From Palsa-965 sp044448685 (lineage in GTDB: Bacteria; Bacteroidota; Bacteroidia; Palsa-965): a stretch of DNA of 64,000 nucleotides. Positions 52,001 to 61,700 of the stretch are shown here, piece after piece (the first letter of the stretch is position 1; every line of letters begins with the position of its first letter). The notes under the pieces were generated by a model. It saw only the letters and a list, made by a program, of their open reading frames with translations. It had not been told where the DNA came from and ran no database searches. A program made the position numbers and the translations under genes. The stretch lies in the NCBI GenBank assembly GCA_044448685.1, contig JBIOHC010000018.1, positions 5,295-69,294 on the forward strand, in the 5' to 3' direction.

Positions 52001-52491
52001 GAATTAACAGTCAGTTTCACTGTATCGACACCTGCACTTGCATAGCTGTAGTTCGGGTAATTATTGCTCGAAGAACCTCCGTCCCCGAAAGTCCAACTAT
52101 AGCTGTTGCCATTGCTGTTCGACATACTGAAGTTAATTGATTCGCCGGGACATACCGTATCGGAACTGCTGGAAATATATCCTCCCCCTACATTAATCCC
52201 AACCTGAAAGGTTCCCTTGAACACCATACCATGTCCGGTGGTGTCATAAGCTGACAGCACGACATTATAGTTCATGGGCATATTAAACGTATGGCTAGTA
52301 TTGACCGTAGTCGCATTCGGACTTCCGTCATTAAAATTCCATACATAATAGTTCCCCGTTGAGCTGGTATTGGTAAATGTTACGGGTAAAGGGGCACATC
52401 CGTTCGATGTGGAGGTCGTAAAACTGACCTGAGCATGGATACTGGTAATACACAGTAAACCCAGCATGGAAAAGAGTAGCTTTTTTATCAT
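49018..52491 (-). CDS. Large PKD-repeat secreted protein with T9SS sorting domain
   Basis: 1157 residues from ATG 52491, giving a signal peptide (MIKKLLFSMLGLLCITSIHA). The mature part contains about eight PKD domains (pattern WxFGDG...YSY..AGxYTVxLTVxxxCG), then two SprB-type repeats (GSISVSASNGFGPYTYALNGG-like) and three Ig-like cysteine-rich blocks, and ends with a T9SS type A sorting domain from about residue 1080 (VYPNPANGIITIEVP, then GMYFIKLENASG). Exported by the PorU-dependent pathway and probably attached to the surface. Possible adhesin related to gliding; no specific function visible. Confidence 0.88.
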   Translation of the reverse strand: MIKKLLFSMLGLLCITSIHAQVSFTTSTSNGCAPLPVTFTNTSSTGNYYVWNFNDGSPNATTVNTSHTFNMPMNYNVVLSAYDTTGHGMVFKGTFQVGINVGGGYISSSSDTVCPGESINFSMSNSNGNSYSWTFGDGGSSSNNYPNYSYASAGVDTVKLTVNSGCGLQHLKKVIYVKAGGHPSANFNFNNNVCPGDMGQFNPRDYNASSYSWTFGDGGNSGSQNPTHSYAGTGKYAVKLTVTSTCGTSSTFTDTVHVKSGIHFQNWTNINSMNTVCPTDMINFNLNAAAYVSLGWHFGYNTDSSNISNPNYSYPVAGTYTVTCRLHNGCNNDTTVNEVIHVNSNMPYHGSTNWGIYPNPACPHDSVNFQGPNNPAPSAFKWYFGTTPQDSTSNSSPVFAYGSTGVYTVMVKLYNGCGKDTALTQTININNSVVPSLSHGHGGNGNNNWGAPTTSACPGDTVTFYNVGSFASFKYDFGDGTTTTLGTPEYISNGGGGGMQLIDLVHHVYTSNGVKVVTLTVTNNCGNSVSDTLHITVGGSQPVNGSLNILGSNNVKTCEVVSMIGAGGSTYKWHFGNGDSLITHQSNVNYSYMTAGTYTITLKVINGCGNSATYSQVVTVSGIMSSLSPTQVACHGASSGSISVSASNGFGPYTYALNGGVATSNNTFSALPAGSYTVTITDSKGCSVTSTTSLSQPSAISLTPGSVNATCGNANGTASVTASGGTGSYTYSWQGGGTTSSITSVAAGSYNVTVTDGNGCTSNASVAVNDAGGPTVTYGGAPGPYCVNAAAVALTGGTPTGGTYSGPGVSAGMFNPATAGVGTHTILYTYTSGPCTSSASNFIQVNALPSITVSANPANAAVCTGGSLTLTAGGASTYTWSPVITNNVAFVPSASATYTVTATDGNGCTNKNTVAVTVNTLPNVTATTVPSNGTVCAGNVVQLKGAGAVSYTWSPYAPNNSPFVPAGSQTYTVTGTDANGCQKTNTASITVNPTPTVTETFTKAVDSTCVNQTAVVLSGGSPAGGAYTGNFVTSGSFNPSAAGVGADTVTYTYTNGSGCSASAKAVIHVYNCVMGIQEAGLGQIRVYPNPANGIITIEVPQTGGVITVVNAVGQLIYAEKMTQTKITLDLKNQAEGMYFIKLENASGVSVQRIQVVN

Positions 52492-52595
52492 AGAATGAGT
52501 TTTGGAGATTGAACTCAAATATACAATAACTAAGCTCTAAAGCAAGTGCTCAGTTCATAAAATAAACACATGATATTGATCAGTAATATTAGTCT

Positions 52596-54275
52596 TTATC
52601 GGATAAAGAGAAAGCGGGTGCTGTCTACTGCTAAACCCTTGGAGTTCAGCCATATTTTGAGATTCTCCACATTGGAATGGACCGCAAATTCGCAGAAATG
52701 TGCAGGGCAGGTAGCGGTATAGGCATTGACTGTTTTGATCTTCAGATACTGAGCTGCCAGCATGGCGTCAATCTGCACGGCTCCTGCATAATCCTTTGAT
52801 TCAGCCGGCATATAAACCATTGCCTCATAAGAACGATAATCAGGATGCGCTTTGATCTTGGCTACCAGCTCCATAAACTGCTTCCGGGAGCCCTCTTTTG
52901 AATAGGTAACTGCATTCACAGGATCGTACAGGTTATCGACCACAACCCCTATGAGCAGCAGTGTAGCAAACATATTCCGGAGCCAGGGGTTCCGTATCCT
53001 TGCAAGGAGCAAGGAAACCAGTAAAGCCGCCATACCAGCATAAAAAAACAATTCCACATTCACCACCCGGCATAAATCGCGCATGGCTTTAAAGCCCGGA
53101 ATACGGTAAACAAGCTGGTATACAGTGAACTCATGAAAGCGTGTAGTAAGAATAAATATCAGCAGAAACCCAGCCAGGAAAACCATTCCCAGCTTCAATC
53201 CCGACTCGGGCATGCGCAGAATAAGCCTGTAACCGTTGATGATGAGCATTACAAGAAAGGCCAGTACAGCTGCAGCTGCCACCCCTCCGGGGAACAGAAA
53301 CTTATTCCAGAAATCCTTCATGCCATCCGGCACATGTGTCAGATCTCTCCAGGAGGTGGCATTCCAACTGGTTAGCAAATAGGCCGATGGTTCGGGAAGG
53401 GATGCCATCACCGTTTCTTTCATCGGAACAATTGGCTGTTTGCTGCGTTCTACATAAGGTCTCATGAACACAAAGAGGAGCGCCCCTGCAAGTAAAGCAT
53501 GCAGTGCCAACCATCGCAGTTTCCTTTTTGCAAACAATTCCGAAAAACGTACATCCCTTCTGTAAAAAATCAGATAGCCGGTCAGACCGCAGAAAAGTGC
53601 CAGGCTCAATAATAAGCCAAGGTATATGGACAGGTAAAACTGCAATACTACACTCAGCAGGAGGTATAAAAAATTCAGGTGACGGCCATTCTTCAGAAAC
53701 CGGATCAGATGATAAAATGCAAGTGGAATGGCATAACGGGCCAGCATCTGTGAATGGTAATTCTGATCAAACAAGGGCAGGGCAAAGGAAAAGATAAATG
53801 CACCCACCAGAGCCCCTATCCTGCTCCCGGATAGTTTATACAACACCCAGGCACAGATACAGAAATTAAGCAGGAATGTGACAACCATCCATCCCTGATA
53901 AGCGCTTTGATTATCTAAGCCGCCGATACGGAACAGAGTATATACGGGAAGCTGACCTATGAAATTATCTGAGAAGGAAATGATATTTTTTTCCGGATAG
54001 CAAAAGGGTGCATTCCAGAAAATATGATCTTTTTGGGTCAGATAAGAATACCCGTTCTCAAGGAGGTAATTGTTAAAACGGGCATCTATCAGATCACCCG
54101 GGATACGGTCAAAATGCTTCCCGAATATGGGTACAATGGTAAAGAAGAATATGTACAACAGGAAACAACATACCAGGATATGTTCAAAGGAAATTTTCCG
54201 GAAGAAGGGTTTGTTTGACTGGTTGAGTCTGTACATCTCCGATAAAGCGGTTTCTTTCTGCTGATTTTCCGGCAA
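52596..54275 (-). CDS. Multi-spanning membrane protein, glycosyltransferase-C-like
   Basis: 559 residues. A polar N-terminus of about 35 residues is followed by about twelve hydrophobic helices (first at 30-48, later clusters at 120-180, 190-240, 255-275, 330-350, 375-435), then a soluble C-terminal part of about 90 residues. The Asp-containing first loop (GDLIDARFNNYLLENGY) resembles the acidic loop of GT-C enzymes that use lipid-linked sugars. I cannot name a substrate. An alternative start at Met14 is possible. Stands between a strong terminator and the PKD protein. Confidence 0.65.
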   Translation of the reverse strand: MPENQQKETALSEMYRLNQSNKPFFRKISFEHILVCCFLLYIFFFTIVPIFGKHFDRIPGDLIDARFNNYLLENGYSYLTQKDHIFWNAPFCYPEKNIISFSDNFIGQLPVYTLFRIGGLDNQSAYQGWMVVTFLLNFCICAWVLYKLSGSRIGALVGAFIFSFALPLFDQNYHSQMLARYAIPLAFYHLIRFLKNGRHLNFLYLLLSVVLQFYLSIYLGLLLSLALFCGLTGYLIFYRRDVRFSELFAKRKLRWLALHALLAGALLFVFMRPYVERSKQPIVPMKETVMASLPEPSAYLLTSWNATSWRDLTHVPDGMKDFWNKFLFPGGVAAAAVLAFLVMLIINGYRLILRMPESGLKLGMVFLAGFLLIFILTTRFHEFTVYQLVYRIPGFKAMRDLCRVVNVELFFYAGMAALLVSLLLARIRNPWLRNMFATLLLIGVVVDNLYDPVNAVTYSKEGSRKQFMELVAKIKAHPDYRSYEAMVYMPAESKDYAGAVQIDAMLAAQYLKIKTVNAYTATCPAHFCEFAVHSNVENLKIWLNSKGLAVDSTRFLFIR

Positions 54276-54295
54276 TAATACGATAATTATCGCTT

Positions 54296-54332
54296 ATAAA
54301 AAGAAAGCCCCGACGGCAATGTCGGGGCTTTC
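54296..54332 (-). terminator. Rho-independent terminator
   Basis: Perfect 12-bp stem gaaagccccgac / gtcggggctttc with a 6-base loop and, on the minus strand, a TTTTTAT tract. It ends transcription of the lipoprotein gene at 54366. Confidence 0.93.
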
Positions 54333-54365
54333 AATTGGTTTAACAACCTTCATTATTACAAAACC

Positions 54366-55298
54366 TTATGGCATAGTCAATGTATAGGTATTTCCGTTTA
54401 CGGTAACGGTATAAGTCAGATCGCAGGTGCCATTTCCATAGTCAATCGTACGTGTGGGGTGACCGGATGGAGTGAATTGAATTGTACCCTTTATAAAAGG
54501 ATGCTGACCGCTGATGTTACAGCCACCGAAATCACGGATAAGCTGATTGGTGATGGTGGCAGTGTAAGTTAATCCCGTTGCAGTAGTTCCGTTAGCGCTT
54601 CCGGTTACTCCAATTCTGGCTTTAGACCATGTGATGGCACGGGAGGTAGGTCCGACACCATGGAATACGGAAGTATCACTTGTATTGAGCAGGGTTTTTA
54701 CCCTCGAGCAGATCCATGTAAACGTTCCACCACCGCTTGGCTTGGTTACGCTGATATTCGCATTAATAGCCCAGGTCTCATTAGTGGTCATAGGGTTGAA
54801 GCCTGAAGGAGTCGTATTGGTTACTGTTTTATTGTTAATGTTGACAGCATAATTATTCACCACATAATTATTACTTGTGATGGAACAGCTGAAACCAGGA
54901 TCACGGTAGTGAACCGCTCCTCCTGTTGAACCGGACCAGTTCAGGATAAGCTGACCGCTGCGGGTTTTCCCATCCATACACATGGAGCCATTAAAGGTGA
55001 TGGTATCGGTTTTTGCAGCAGCATTATAGGCTACTGTGGCGCATCCAAGGGCAAGTACGGGATCATAACCCGGTTCCACACGGTAGCTGGCTAAACCTGA
55101 ACTGCCATCGGAAGCCTGGGCCGACATTTCTGTCATGTCCGAGACAGTATGTTCAGCAAGGGCATTATCGGAAGAAGTGGTTGTTTCTTCAGATGCAGGA
55201 TTGTTGGGCGTCGATTTTTTGCATGATGACATTGTCAGACCCAGCGCTAACAGAGCTGAAAATCCGCCTGTGATCCATTTTTTAGAGGTGTGGTTCAT
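54366..55298 (-). CDS. Lipoprotein of unknown function
   Basis: 310 residues; lipoprotein signal ends at Cys26 (MSSC). The mature part begins with a Ser/Thr/Asn-rich linker, then repeats of polar strands (TFNGSMCMDGKTRSGQL; SGGGTFTWICSRVKTLL) and several cysteines (C78-like, C90-like, C250-like) that suggest disulfide-stabilised beta-sandwich domains. It ends DLTYTVTVNGNTYTLTMP. I do not recognise the family. Followed by a strong terminator 34 bp after the stop; no cotranscribed neighbour apparent. Confidence 0.68.
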   Translation of the reverse strand: MNHTSKKWITGGFSALLALGLTMSSCKKSTPNNPASEETTTSSDNALAEHTVSDMTEMSAQASDGSSGLASYRVEPGYDPVLALGCATVAYNAAAKTDTITFNGSMCMDGKTRSGQLILNWSGSTGGAVHYRDPGFSCSITSNNYVVNNYAVNINNKTVTNTTPSGFNPMTTNETWAINANISVTKPSGGGTFTWICSRVKTLLNTSDTSVFHGVGPTSRAITWSKARIGVTGSANGTTATGLTYTATITNQLIRDFGGCNISGQHPFIKGTIQFTPSGHPTRTIDYGNGTCDLTYTVTVNGNTYTLTMP

Positions 55299-55403
55299 GG
55301 TGTATAGGATATAGGGTTAAGGTTCTGTTGAGTTTGGTCTTAAGACCAGCAGTTTACTATAAAGTTTAATTGGAATGATGGAATTTACGAATTTTTTCTG
55401 AAT

Positions 55404-58400
55404 TCATATCCTAACCCCAATAACAAGGATATCATCCACCTGATCGGCCTTGCCCTTCCAGGAAAGAATGGCTTCATCCAGGGTCCTGCCCTGCCTGTCC
55501 ATATCCTGTTGCTGCATACTGAGTAAAAGTTCCTTAAACCGTTTACGCATAAATTTCTTTCCTTCGGCCCCTCCGAACTGGTCGGCATACCCATCGGAAA
55601 ACACATAAATACAATCCCCTTTTTCCAGGTTCATGGCATTATTGGTAAATCGGCTTTGATGATCACTGATTCCTATAGGGAATTTATTGGCCTTAATTTC
55701 TATGAGTTCATTCCTTCTGACAAGGAATAAAGGATTATAGGCTCCTGCAAATTCCAGGGCCTTATTTTTAAGATCGACGCAGCATAAGGAAATATCCATC
55801 CCGTCCTTGTTCTCCCCTTCCTTTCCGCTTTGCTTGAGCGCCTTGATAATTCCTTCCCTCAGGGCATCCAGAATCCTGGCCGGCTCTGCAATACCTTTAT
55901 CATTTACAATTTCATTCAGCAGGGAGTTTCCTATCATAGAAGTAAATGCTCCGGGAACGCCATGTCCTGTACAATCGGCTGCTGCAAAATAAATCTTGTC
56001 ATTCTTTTCACTGAGCCAGTAAAAATCTCCGCTTACTATATCTTTTGGTTTATATAATATAAAGCTGTCCGGGAAAAGAGATTTGAAGTTCTCCTTGGTA
56101 GGCAAAATTGCTTCCTGTATACGCTTGGCATAATTGATACTGTCGGTGATATCCTTATTTTTAAGTTCTATCACTTCTTTCTGTTTCACCACTTCTGCCG
56201 TACGCTCCTGAATAATATTCCTCAGGCCCCGCGTGGAGATGATTATGGCACCGAAAACAAACCCTATAAAGAACAGTACATACCCGATATAAGCCCATAC
56301 GGTACGGTACCAGGGGGCTAAGATGGTAAATTCATAAACAGCTTCCTGGCTTTCATGCCCGAACATATTCATGGCCTTGACTCTGAAAAAATATTTTCCT
56401 TCGGGCAGATTAGTATAGACAGCTTTGCTTTCATTTTTCCATCCCGACCATTGCTTGTCAAATCCTTCCAGAAAGCAGCTGTAAAGCGTAGCCGACTCAT
56501 CCTCAAAATCAGGAGCTGCATAGTGAAAAGTGAAGGAGTTGAACGAATAGTGCAGACGGGGTTTAAGTTTTTCTGGCTGGCTGAGGGAAACAAAACCGCT
56601 GTCATTGAAATTTGTTCCGGAAAAAAGAACACTGTCCTTACCCAAAATCACTTTACGTACCAGAGCCTGAAAATTCTGGTTGTAGTTCTTACCGATAAGA
56701 TGATTATAACGGAATATCCCGTCGGGCCCGCCAAGCCAGGTTATTCCATCCTTGTCGTGATAAACTGACAGGGTGATGCTTTTGGAAATACCCATAAAAG
56801 GAGTCTTGACCCAATCCATACGGGTGCCTGAATGCCGGTCTACATACCCTACTTCCATCTGCCCGTCTTTCTGATATACCTTCACGATCCATATATTCCC
56901 GCGTGGATCGGCGCTGATACGGAATGGTCCGGCCTGCCCATCCGCAAACTGGGAACCAAGGGATGCATCGGAAAGAAAATGATTGCCATTGAAACGGAAC
57001 AGCCCCCTCAGGGTTGCGAAATACATCTTATTGTCAATATTTCTCACTTTAACCTGTTCATCCGGCAATCCGCTTCCAATCCCATACCGGCTCACCTTCC
57101 CGTTCTTGAGCGATTTTGATGCTGCATAATATTGAAAGCTGGTAACGCCGGTATTCGCATTCCCGAACCAGAGTGTACCCGACGCATCTTCATCGATAGA
57201 ACGTATGTATTCTGTTATACCATCAACCATGCCTTCATCAACCCAGCTTTGGTCTTTTCTGTAAACAGAAGAAAGTCCGGTTGTTAAACCTATAAAAACC
57301 CGGTTAGAGTCTACCCGCGAACGGAAGAGGACGGTGCTGTTGCCTTTCAGAATACGGTTTACTTTCTCCCCCTCAACTTCATAAACACCGTCATTACTTG
57401 CCGCCAGCAACATGCTTTGATGCCCCTGCCTGAAGTCAAGCAATGTCCAGCATTCGGATGAGATACCAGGCACTTTCAGAAAATGGGCCTGTTCTATCTG
57501 TGAAGGATCTGCTGACACACCAGGCTCAAGCAAACCATAGACACCGGTATTGGTAGCAGCAAACAACTTACCCCGGTGTCTCACCATCGATTGAACGGTT
57601 CCCTCCAACCCATTCTGATCATTGAAATGAGTGATAGGTGAATTGATGTCCACCTTGGTAATTCCATTATTCGTAGCCAGCCATAACTTTTGCTGCACAT
57701 CCATAAACTGGTAGTGAATGGAAGCATCCTGCAGGCCGCTGTTCTTGCTCAAGGCTTCCATAAGATTACCGACGGTATCAAAAACGGCAATACCATTACC
57801 CAGTGTTCCTACAGAGAAACTCCAGTTATTGAGGGGTATACAATTGTAAACCTTGTTATTGATAAGGAATTCATCCATGCGGGTATGAAACGGAATGACC
57901 TTGGTAAGCTGCTCAGGGGTTTGCAAGGCTGTGCTCTGATCCGATACAGCACCCTGCTTCATCAGGAAAAAGCCTTTCTTATCGGTGTTCAGTAAAATAC
58001 GGCTGTGTTGAAAAGGAAGCATGAAATAAATTTTTTCCTGAGCAAACAAATCTCCGCCCTGAATAAGAGAAAGCCCGGTATCGCTCAGCGTCATAAGTCC
58101 CACCTCTTTTTCCCGCACATAAACTGTCTTGTTCAGATAAAACATAAGATGAAAGGCTGTCTTGGCTGTCCATACATTCATGTGTTTACCGTCCCAGCAG
58201 AATATTTTATTCGATGCCTGGAAATAGACCCGCCCGTCTTCGACAGCAAAGCATTTCCAGATTTCTTCAAAATCCTTGTCTTTGTCTGACAATACAGGAA
58301 GCAGTGAATAGTATTTAAGCTTACCGCTTGAGTTAGGAGAAATATAACCGATCTCTCCTGTTCCTCCGACATAAATAGTACCGTTATTGCTTATAGCCAA

Positions 58401-58679
58401 TGAATGAACAGGGGCTTCCTTGGGGGTCAGGATTGTATCCCAGGTGCGTCCGTCATATTCAAGAATTCCACTGTTGTTTCCGAAATACAGGATACCCCGT
58501 TTATCCTGAACAATAGCCAAGTTCTGAGGCACGAGATGGTACTCCTTGCTGGTATAATTCCGGATATCGAAAAAACCGTTTTCGTTGGCATGCTGTGCTT
58601 TCAATGAAAGAGACAAACCTGCACCTCCGAACAGAAGGATGGAATAAATAAAGAAGAGGACAGGATTCCTTAAGGCCAT
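55404..58679 (-). CDS. Two-component-type propeller sensor with SpoIIE/PP2C phosphatase output
   Basis: 1091 residues. N-terminal signal peptide or anchor, then a long periplasmic region of regulator-propeller repeats (LAATNTGVYGLLE, LWFGNANTGVTSFQ, IWIVKVYQKDGQMEV are examples) and a Y_Y_Y-type Ig domain (WKNESKAVYTNLPEGKYFFRVKAMN, near residue 720). One membrane helix follows (about 810-832). The linker KDITDSINYAKRIQEAILP and PP2C domain motifs SGDFYWL, ADCTGHGVPGAF, DGMDISL and FSDGYADQFGG are almost the same as in 46283. It senses an extracellular signal and outputs a serine phosphatase. Kinase domains usual in hybrid sensors are absent. Confidence 0.9.
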   Translation of the reverse strand: MALRNPVLFFIYSILLFGGAGLSLSLKAQHANENGFFDIRNYTSKEYHLVPQNLAIVQDKRGILYFGNNSGILEYDGRTWDTILTPKEAPVHSLAISNNGTIYVGGTGEIGYISPNSSGKLKYYSLLPVLSDKDKDFEEIWKCFAVEDGRVYFQASNKIFCWDGKHMNVWTAKTAFHLMFYLNKTVYVREKEVGLMTLSDTGLSLIQGGDLFAQEKIYFMLPFQHSRILLNTDKKGFFLMKQGAVSDQSTALQTPEQLTKVIPFHTRMDEFLINNKVYNCIPLNNWSFSVGTLGNGIAVFDTVGNLMEALSKNSGLQDASIHYQFMDVQQKLWLATNNGITKVDINSPITHFNDQNGLEGTVQSMVRHRGKLFAATNTGVYGLLEPGVSADPSQIEQAHFLKVPGISSECWTLLDFRQGHQSMLLAASNDGVYEVEGEKVNRILKGNSTVLFRSRVDSNRVFIGLTTGLSSVYRKDQSWVDEGMVDGITEYIRSIDEDASGTLWFGNANTGVTSFQYYAASKSLKNGKVSRYGIGSGLPDEQVKVRNIDNKMYFATLRGLFRFNGNHFLSDASLGSQFADGQAGPFRISADPRGNIWIVKVYQKDGQMEVGYVDRHSGTRMDWVKTPFMGISKSITLSVYHDKDGITWLGGPDGIFRYNHLIGKNYNQNFQALVRKVILGKDSVLFSGTNFNDSGFVSLSQPEKLKPRLHYSFNSFTFHYAAPDFEDESATLYSCFLEGFDKQWSGWKNESKAVYTNLPEGKYFFRVKAMNMFGHESQEAVYEFTILAPWYRTVWAYIGYVLFFIGFVFGAIIISTRGLRNIIQERTAEVVKQKEVIELKNKDITDSINYAKRIQEAILPTKENFKSLFPDSFILYKPKDIVSGDFYWLSEKNDKIYFAAADCTGHGVPGAFTSMIGNSLLNEIVNDKGIAEPARILDALREGIIKALKQSGKEGENKDGMDISLCCVDLKNKALEFAGAYNPLFLVRRNELIEIKANKFPIGISDHQSRFTNNAMNLEKGDCIYVFSDGYADQFGGAEGKKFMRKRFKELLLSMQQQDMDRQGRTLDEAILSWKGKADQVDDILVIGVRI

Positions 58680-58722
58680 ACCAAGGGCGAATATAGGAAA
58701 AATCTGCTCCCCGTTTTCATGT

Positions 58723-58754
58723 AAAAGCCCCCTGACAGGAAGTCAGAGGGCTTT
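58723..58754 (-). terminator. Rho-independent terminator after the 1144-residue protein
   Basis: 14-bp stem (aaaagccccctgac / gtcagagggctttt, one mismatch) with a 4-5 base loop; the minus-strand transcript ends in TTTT. Confidence 0.85.
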
Positions 58755-58775
58755 CATACAAATCATTACAAACTA

Positions 58776-61700
58776 TTAATATTCCACGACTACCCTTCGG
58801 GTCACCATACCGGCATCACTTTGAACCTGTACGAAATAAACACCGCGGCTGCAGCCGGATAAATTAAGCTGTCTGTTAACCGGACCGCTGACTGTACCAA
58901 GCGATTCGGCTGAAATCAGCTGACCCATTATATTGAACACCTTTATCTGTATATGCTGTCGCATACTCAGGTCCAGTTTCAGATTGAATATTCCTGCACT
59001 CGGATTCGGGAATATATTGAGGGAGTTAAGCTCAAAGGCAAGCTCCTCAATACCTGTTGTCGGTACAATATTTCCTGTATTCGATTTGGAAGATTCATAA
59101 TTGATGCTGGCTCTTGATGGGTGACAAGGGTTGGGATTCTTGATACCTATACGGTAGTATAAATGAGAGGCATGCAAAGGATTATTATCCGTCCATGTAA
59201 AAATGGTATTCGGAATGGAATCCTTCTTGGTATAATGGCTGAATATCGTATCACGATATACATAGTAGGTACCAAAAGTCAGGCCTTCATAATTATCCCA
59301 TATCAGGTTAATCGTATTCCCTATACCCTGGTTCACTGTCAGGTGCATGGTTTTGTGAGGAGAACTGATAGGACTTTCGGCACCGCAGGAATCAACCTGT
59401 GATATCTCATACCTCCAGCTTCTTGCCATAGGATCAGAAAGCGTATCGATAAACGTACTCAGCTGTGTATTCGCTACGGTACCGGCAAGGAAATAAACCC
59501 CTGCACTGGTACTTTCCTTATAGATCTTATAGGATGCGATCTGACGTGTTCCGGCTTTGTTCCACTCTATCATATTCTTCTGAGTGGCGCTGTCAACCGT
59601 TACTTCACAAATTGATATGGCAGGCGGCGGGGTTTGTGTCACCACCGCATCCAGTGTTCCTTTACAACCACCCTGATCTGTTACAGTAAGGTGATATGAT
59701 CCGGAAGGCACACCGCTCAGATTCTGAGTTGTAGCAGCATTGGACCAGGAATAGGAATACGGTGAAGTTCCACCTGTAACGGCAATATTCACAGAACCGT
59801 TGGTACCTGCAGAACAATTGGCATTGACAACAGTTCCGAGTGTTACCACAGGCCCGTTATTATTGCTTACAGCTACCTGCATGGAATCACGGCAACCGTT
59901 ATTATCACTCACTACAAGCGAGTATGTACCGGCTGAAAGATTACCTGCAAGTGCTGTCGTGGCTCCACTGCTCCAGCTGTATGTATAAGGAGTTGTTCCT
60001 CCTGTTACAGCTGCATTCGCATTACCATCAGACATTCCGCAACTCGCCTTGGAAGTGGTTACAGTAACCGTTTCCTGGGTGGGCTGTGAGATATTAATCG
60101 TTTGTGCAGCCTGGCAACCGTGTGCATCTGTGACATTGATCTGATAAGGACCGGCATGCAGGAAGCTGATTCCGGCATTGTGGCTTCCGTTAGACCAGGT
60201 ATAGGTATACGGTGAAGTACCTCCGATAACTGAAATGCTGATAGATCCTGTTGCAGTACCATAACACTGGGCAGGGTTAGCAGAATTGACGCCGATAACC
60301 GGGCCAAGTGTATCACTTACCGTTACAGGTGCCTGGCTTGTACAACCTCCCGCATCCGAAACAGTTACGAGGTATACACCGGAATGCAAACTGTCGACCG
60401 TTGCCGTACTACCCCCGTTACTCCAGGTATAGGAATAAGGTGATGTACCTCCTGTAACAGTGGCTGTAGCCGTACCGGTATGCTTTCCGCATTTGCTCTT
60501 GGTAGTACTTACAGCAATCGATGGACTGGTGGAAGCTGCTATCATTGCAGTAGTATTTTTAGTACAATGATTGGCATCCGTCACATACACGGTATAAGTG
60601 CCGGCTGCCAGGTTACTAACCGATGAGGTGGTCTGTACCGGAACCGTTGTCCACGAATAAGTATAGCTTCCGGTTCCTCCACTTGCTGTTACAAGGGCCT
60701 GACCATTTGCCGCATTACAGGATGTTCCGACTACCGTTGTAGAAGGGCTGATTGCGCTGGGCTGACCAACAGTTGCAATCGCATTGGCAGGACATCCTGC
60801 TGAATCCGTAACAGTTACAGTATAGGAGCCTGCTACCAGACCTGTTGCTGTATCTGTTGTCTGTACAGGAGTCGTTCCCCATGAATAGGTATAGGGAAGT
60901 GTACCTCCGGAAGGGATCGCATGTGCTGACCCGTCGGAAGATCCGAAACATTTTGTATTGTTAGCAGAAGCTGTAGCAGTTATTGAACAATTCTTCACAT
61001 GAAAGGCACGACCTTCGTACAGACTCCAATGTCCTGTACTGTCTTTTACACGCATGAATGCATTGTGTGCACCCAGGCTAAGGCTGCCTACAGGGAAAAG
61101 AACGCTCATGTTGAGACTGTCTGCCTTTGTGATACCTGTTAAAGTGGTACCATGTCCTTGTCCCGGATCTGTATCAAAGAAGAATTCAGCTGCAACAAGT
61201 TTGGAAGAAGGTGCAGATGCAGGAACAGCAGGCTGATAAAAGAAATTCCTTCCTTCATACAGACTCCATACACCCAATGTGTTTTTCGTGCGCACAAAGA
61301 AATTATGAAAGCCAGGTGTCACAGTTGTCAGTGCAATCACAGGACTCAGATTCACCGAATCAGCTGTGGTTAAGGCAATACTGGTTCCTGCACCCTGACC
61401 CGGATCTGTATCCATAAAATATTCAGCTGCTGAGATCTGAGCTGCAGGGGCGTTTACAACAGCAGGCTGTACATAAAAACTACGCCCTTCGTACAGACTC
61501 CATGCTCCATTCGTATTTTTAGAACGGACGAACAAGCTGTGAAATCCTCCGGAGAGCGCTGTTACAGCAACCGGTTGAGTCACTGAAACGGAGTCGCCCA
61601 ATGTAACCGACACAGCAGTGCCTGCACCTTGTCCTGGATCCGTATCAAAGAAGTATTCAGCAGCTGTGATTTTGGCCGCAGCCGGTATGACAACGGCTGG

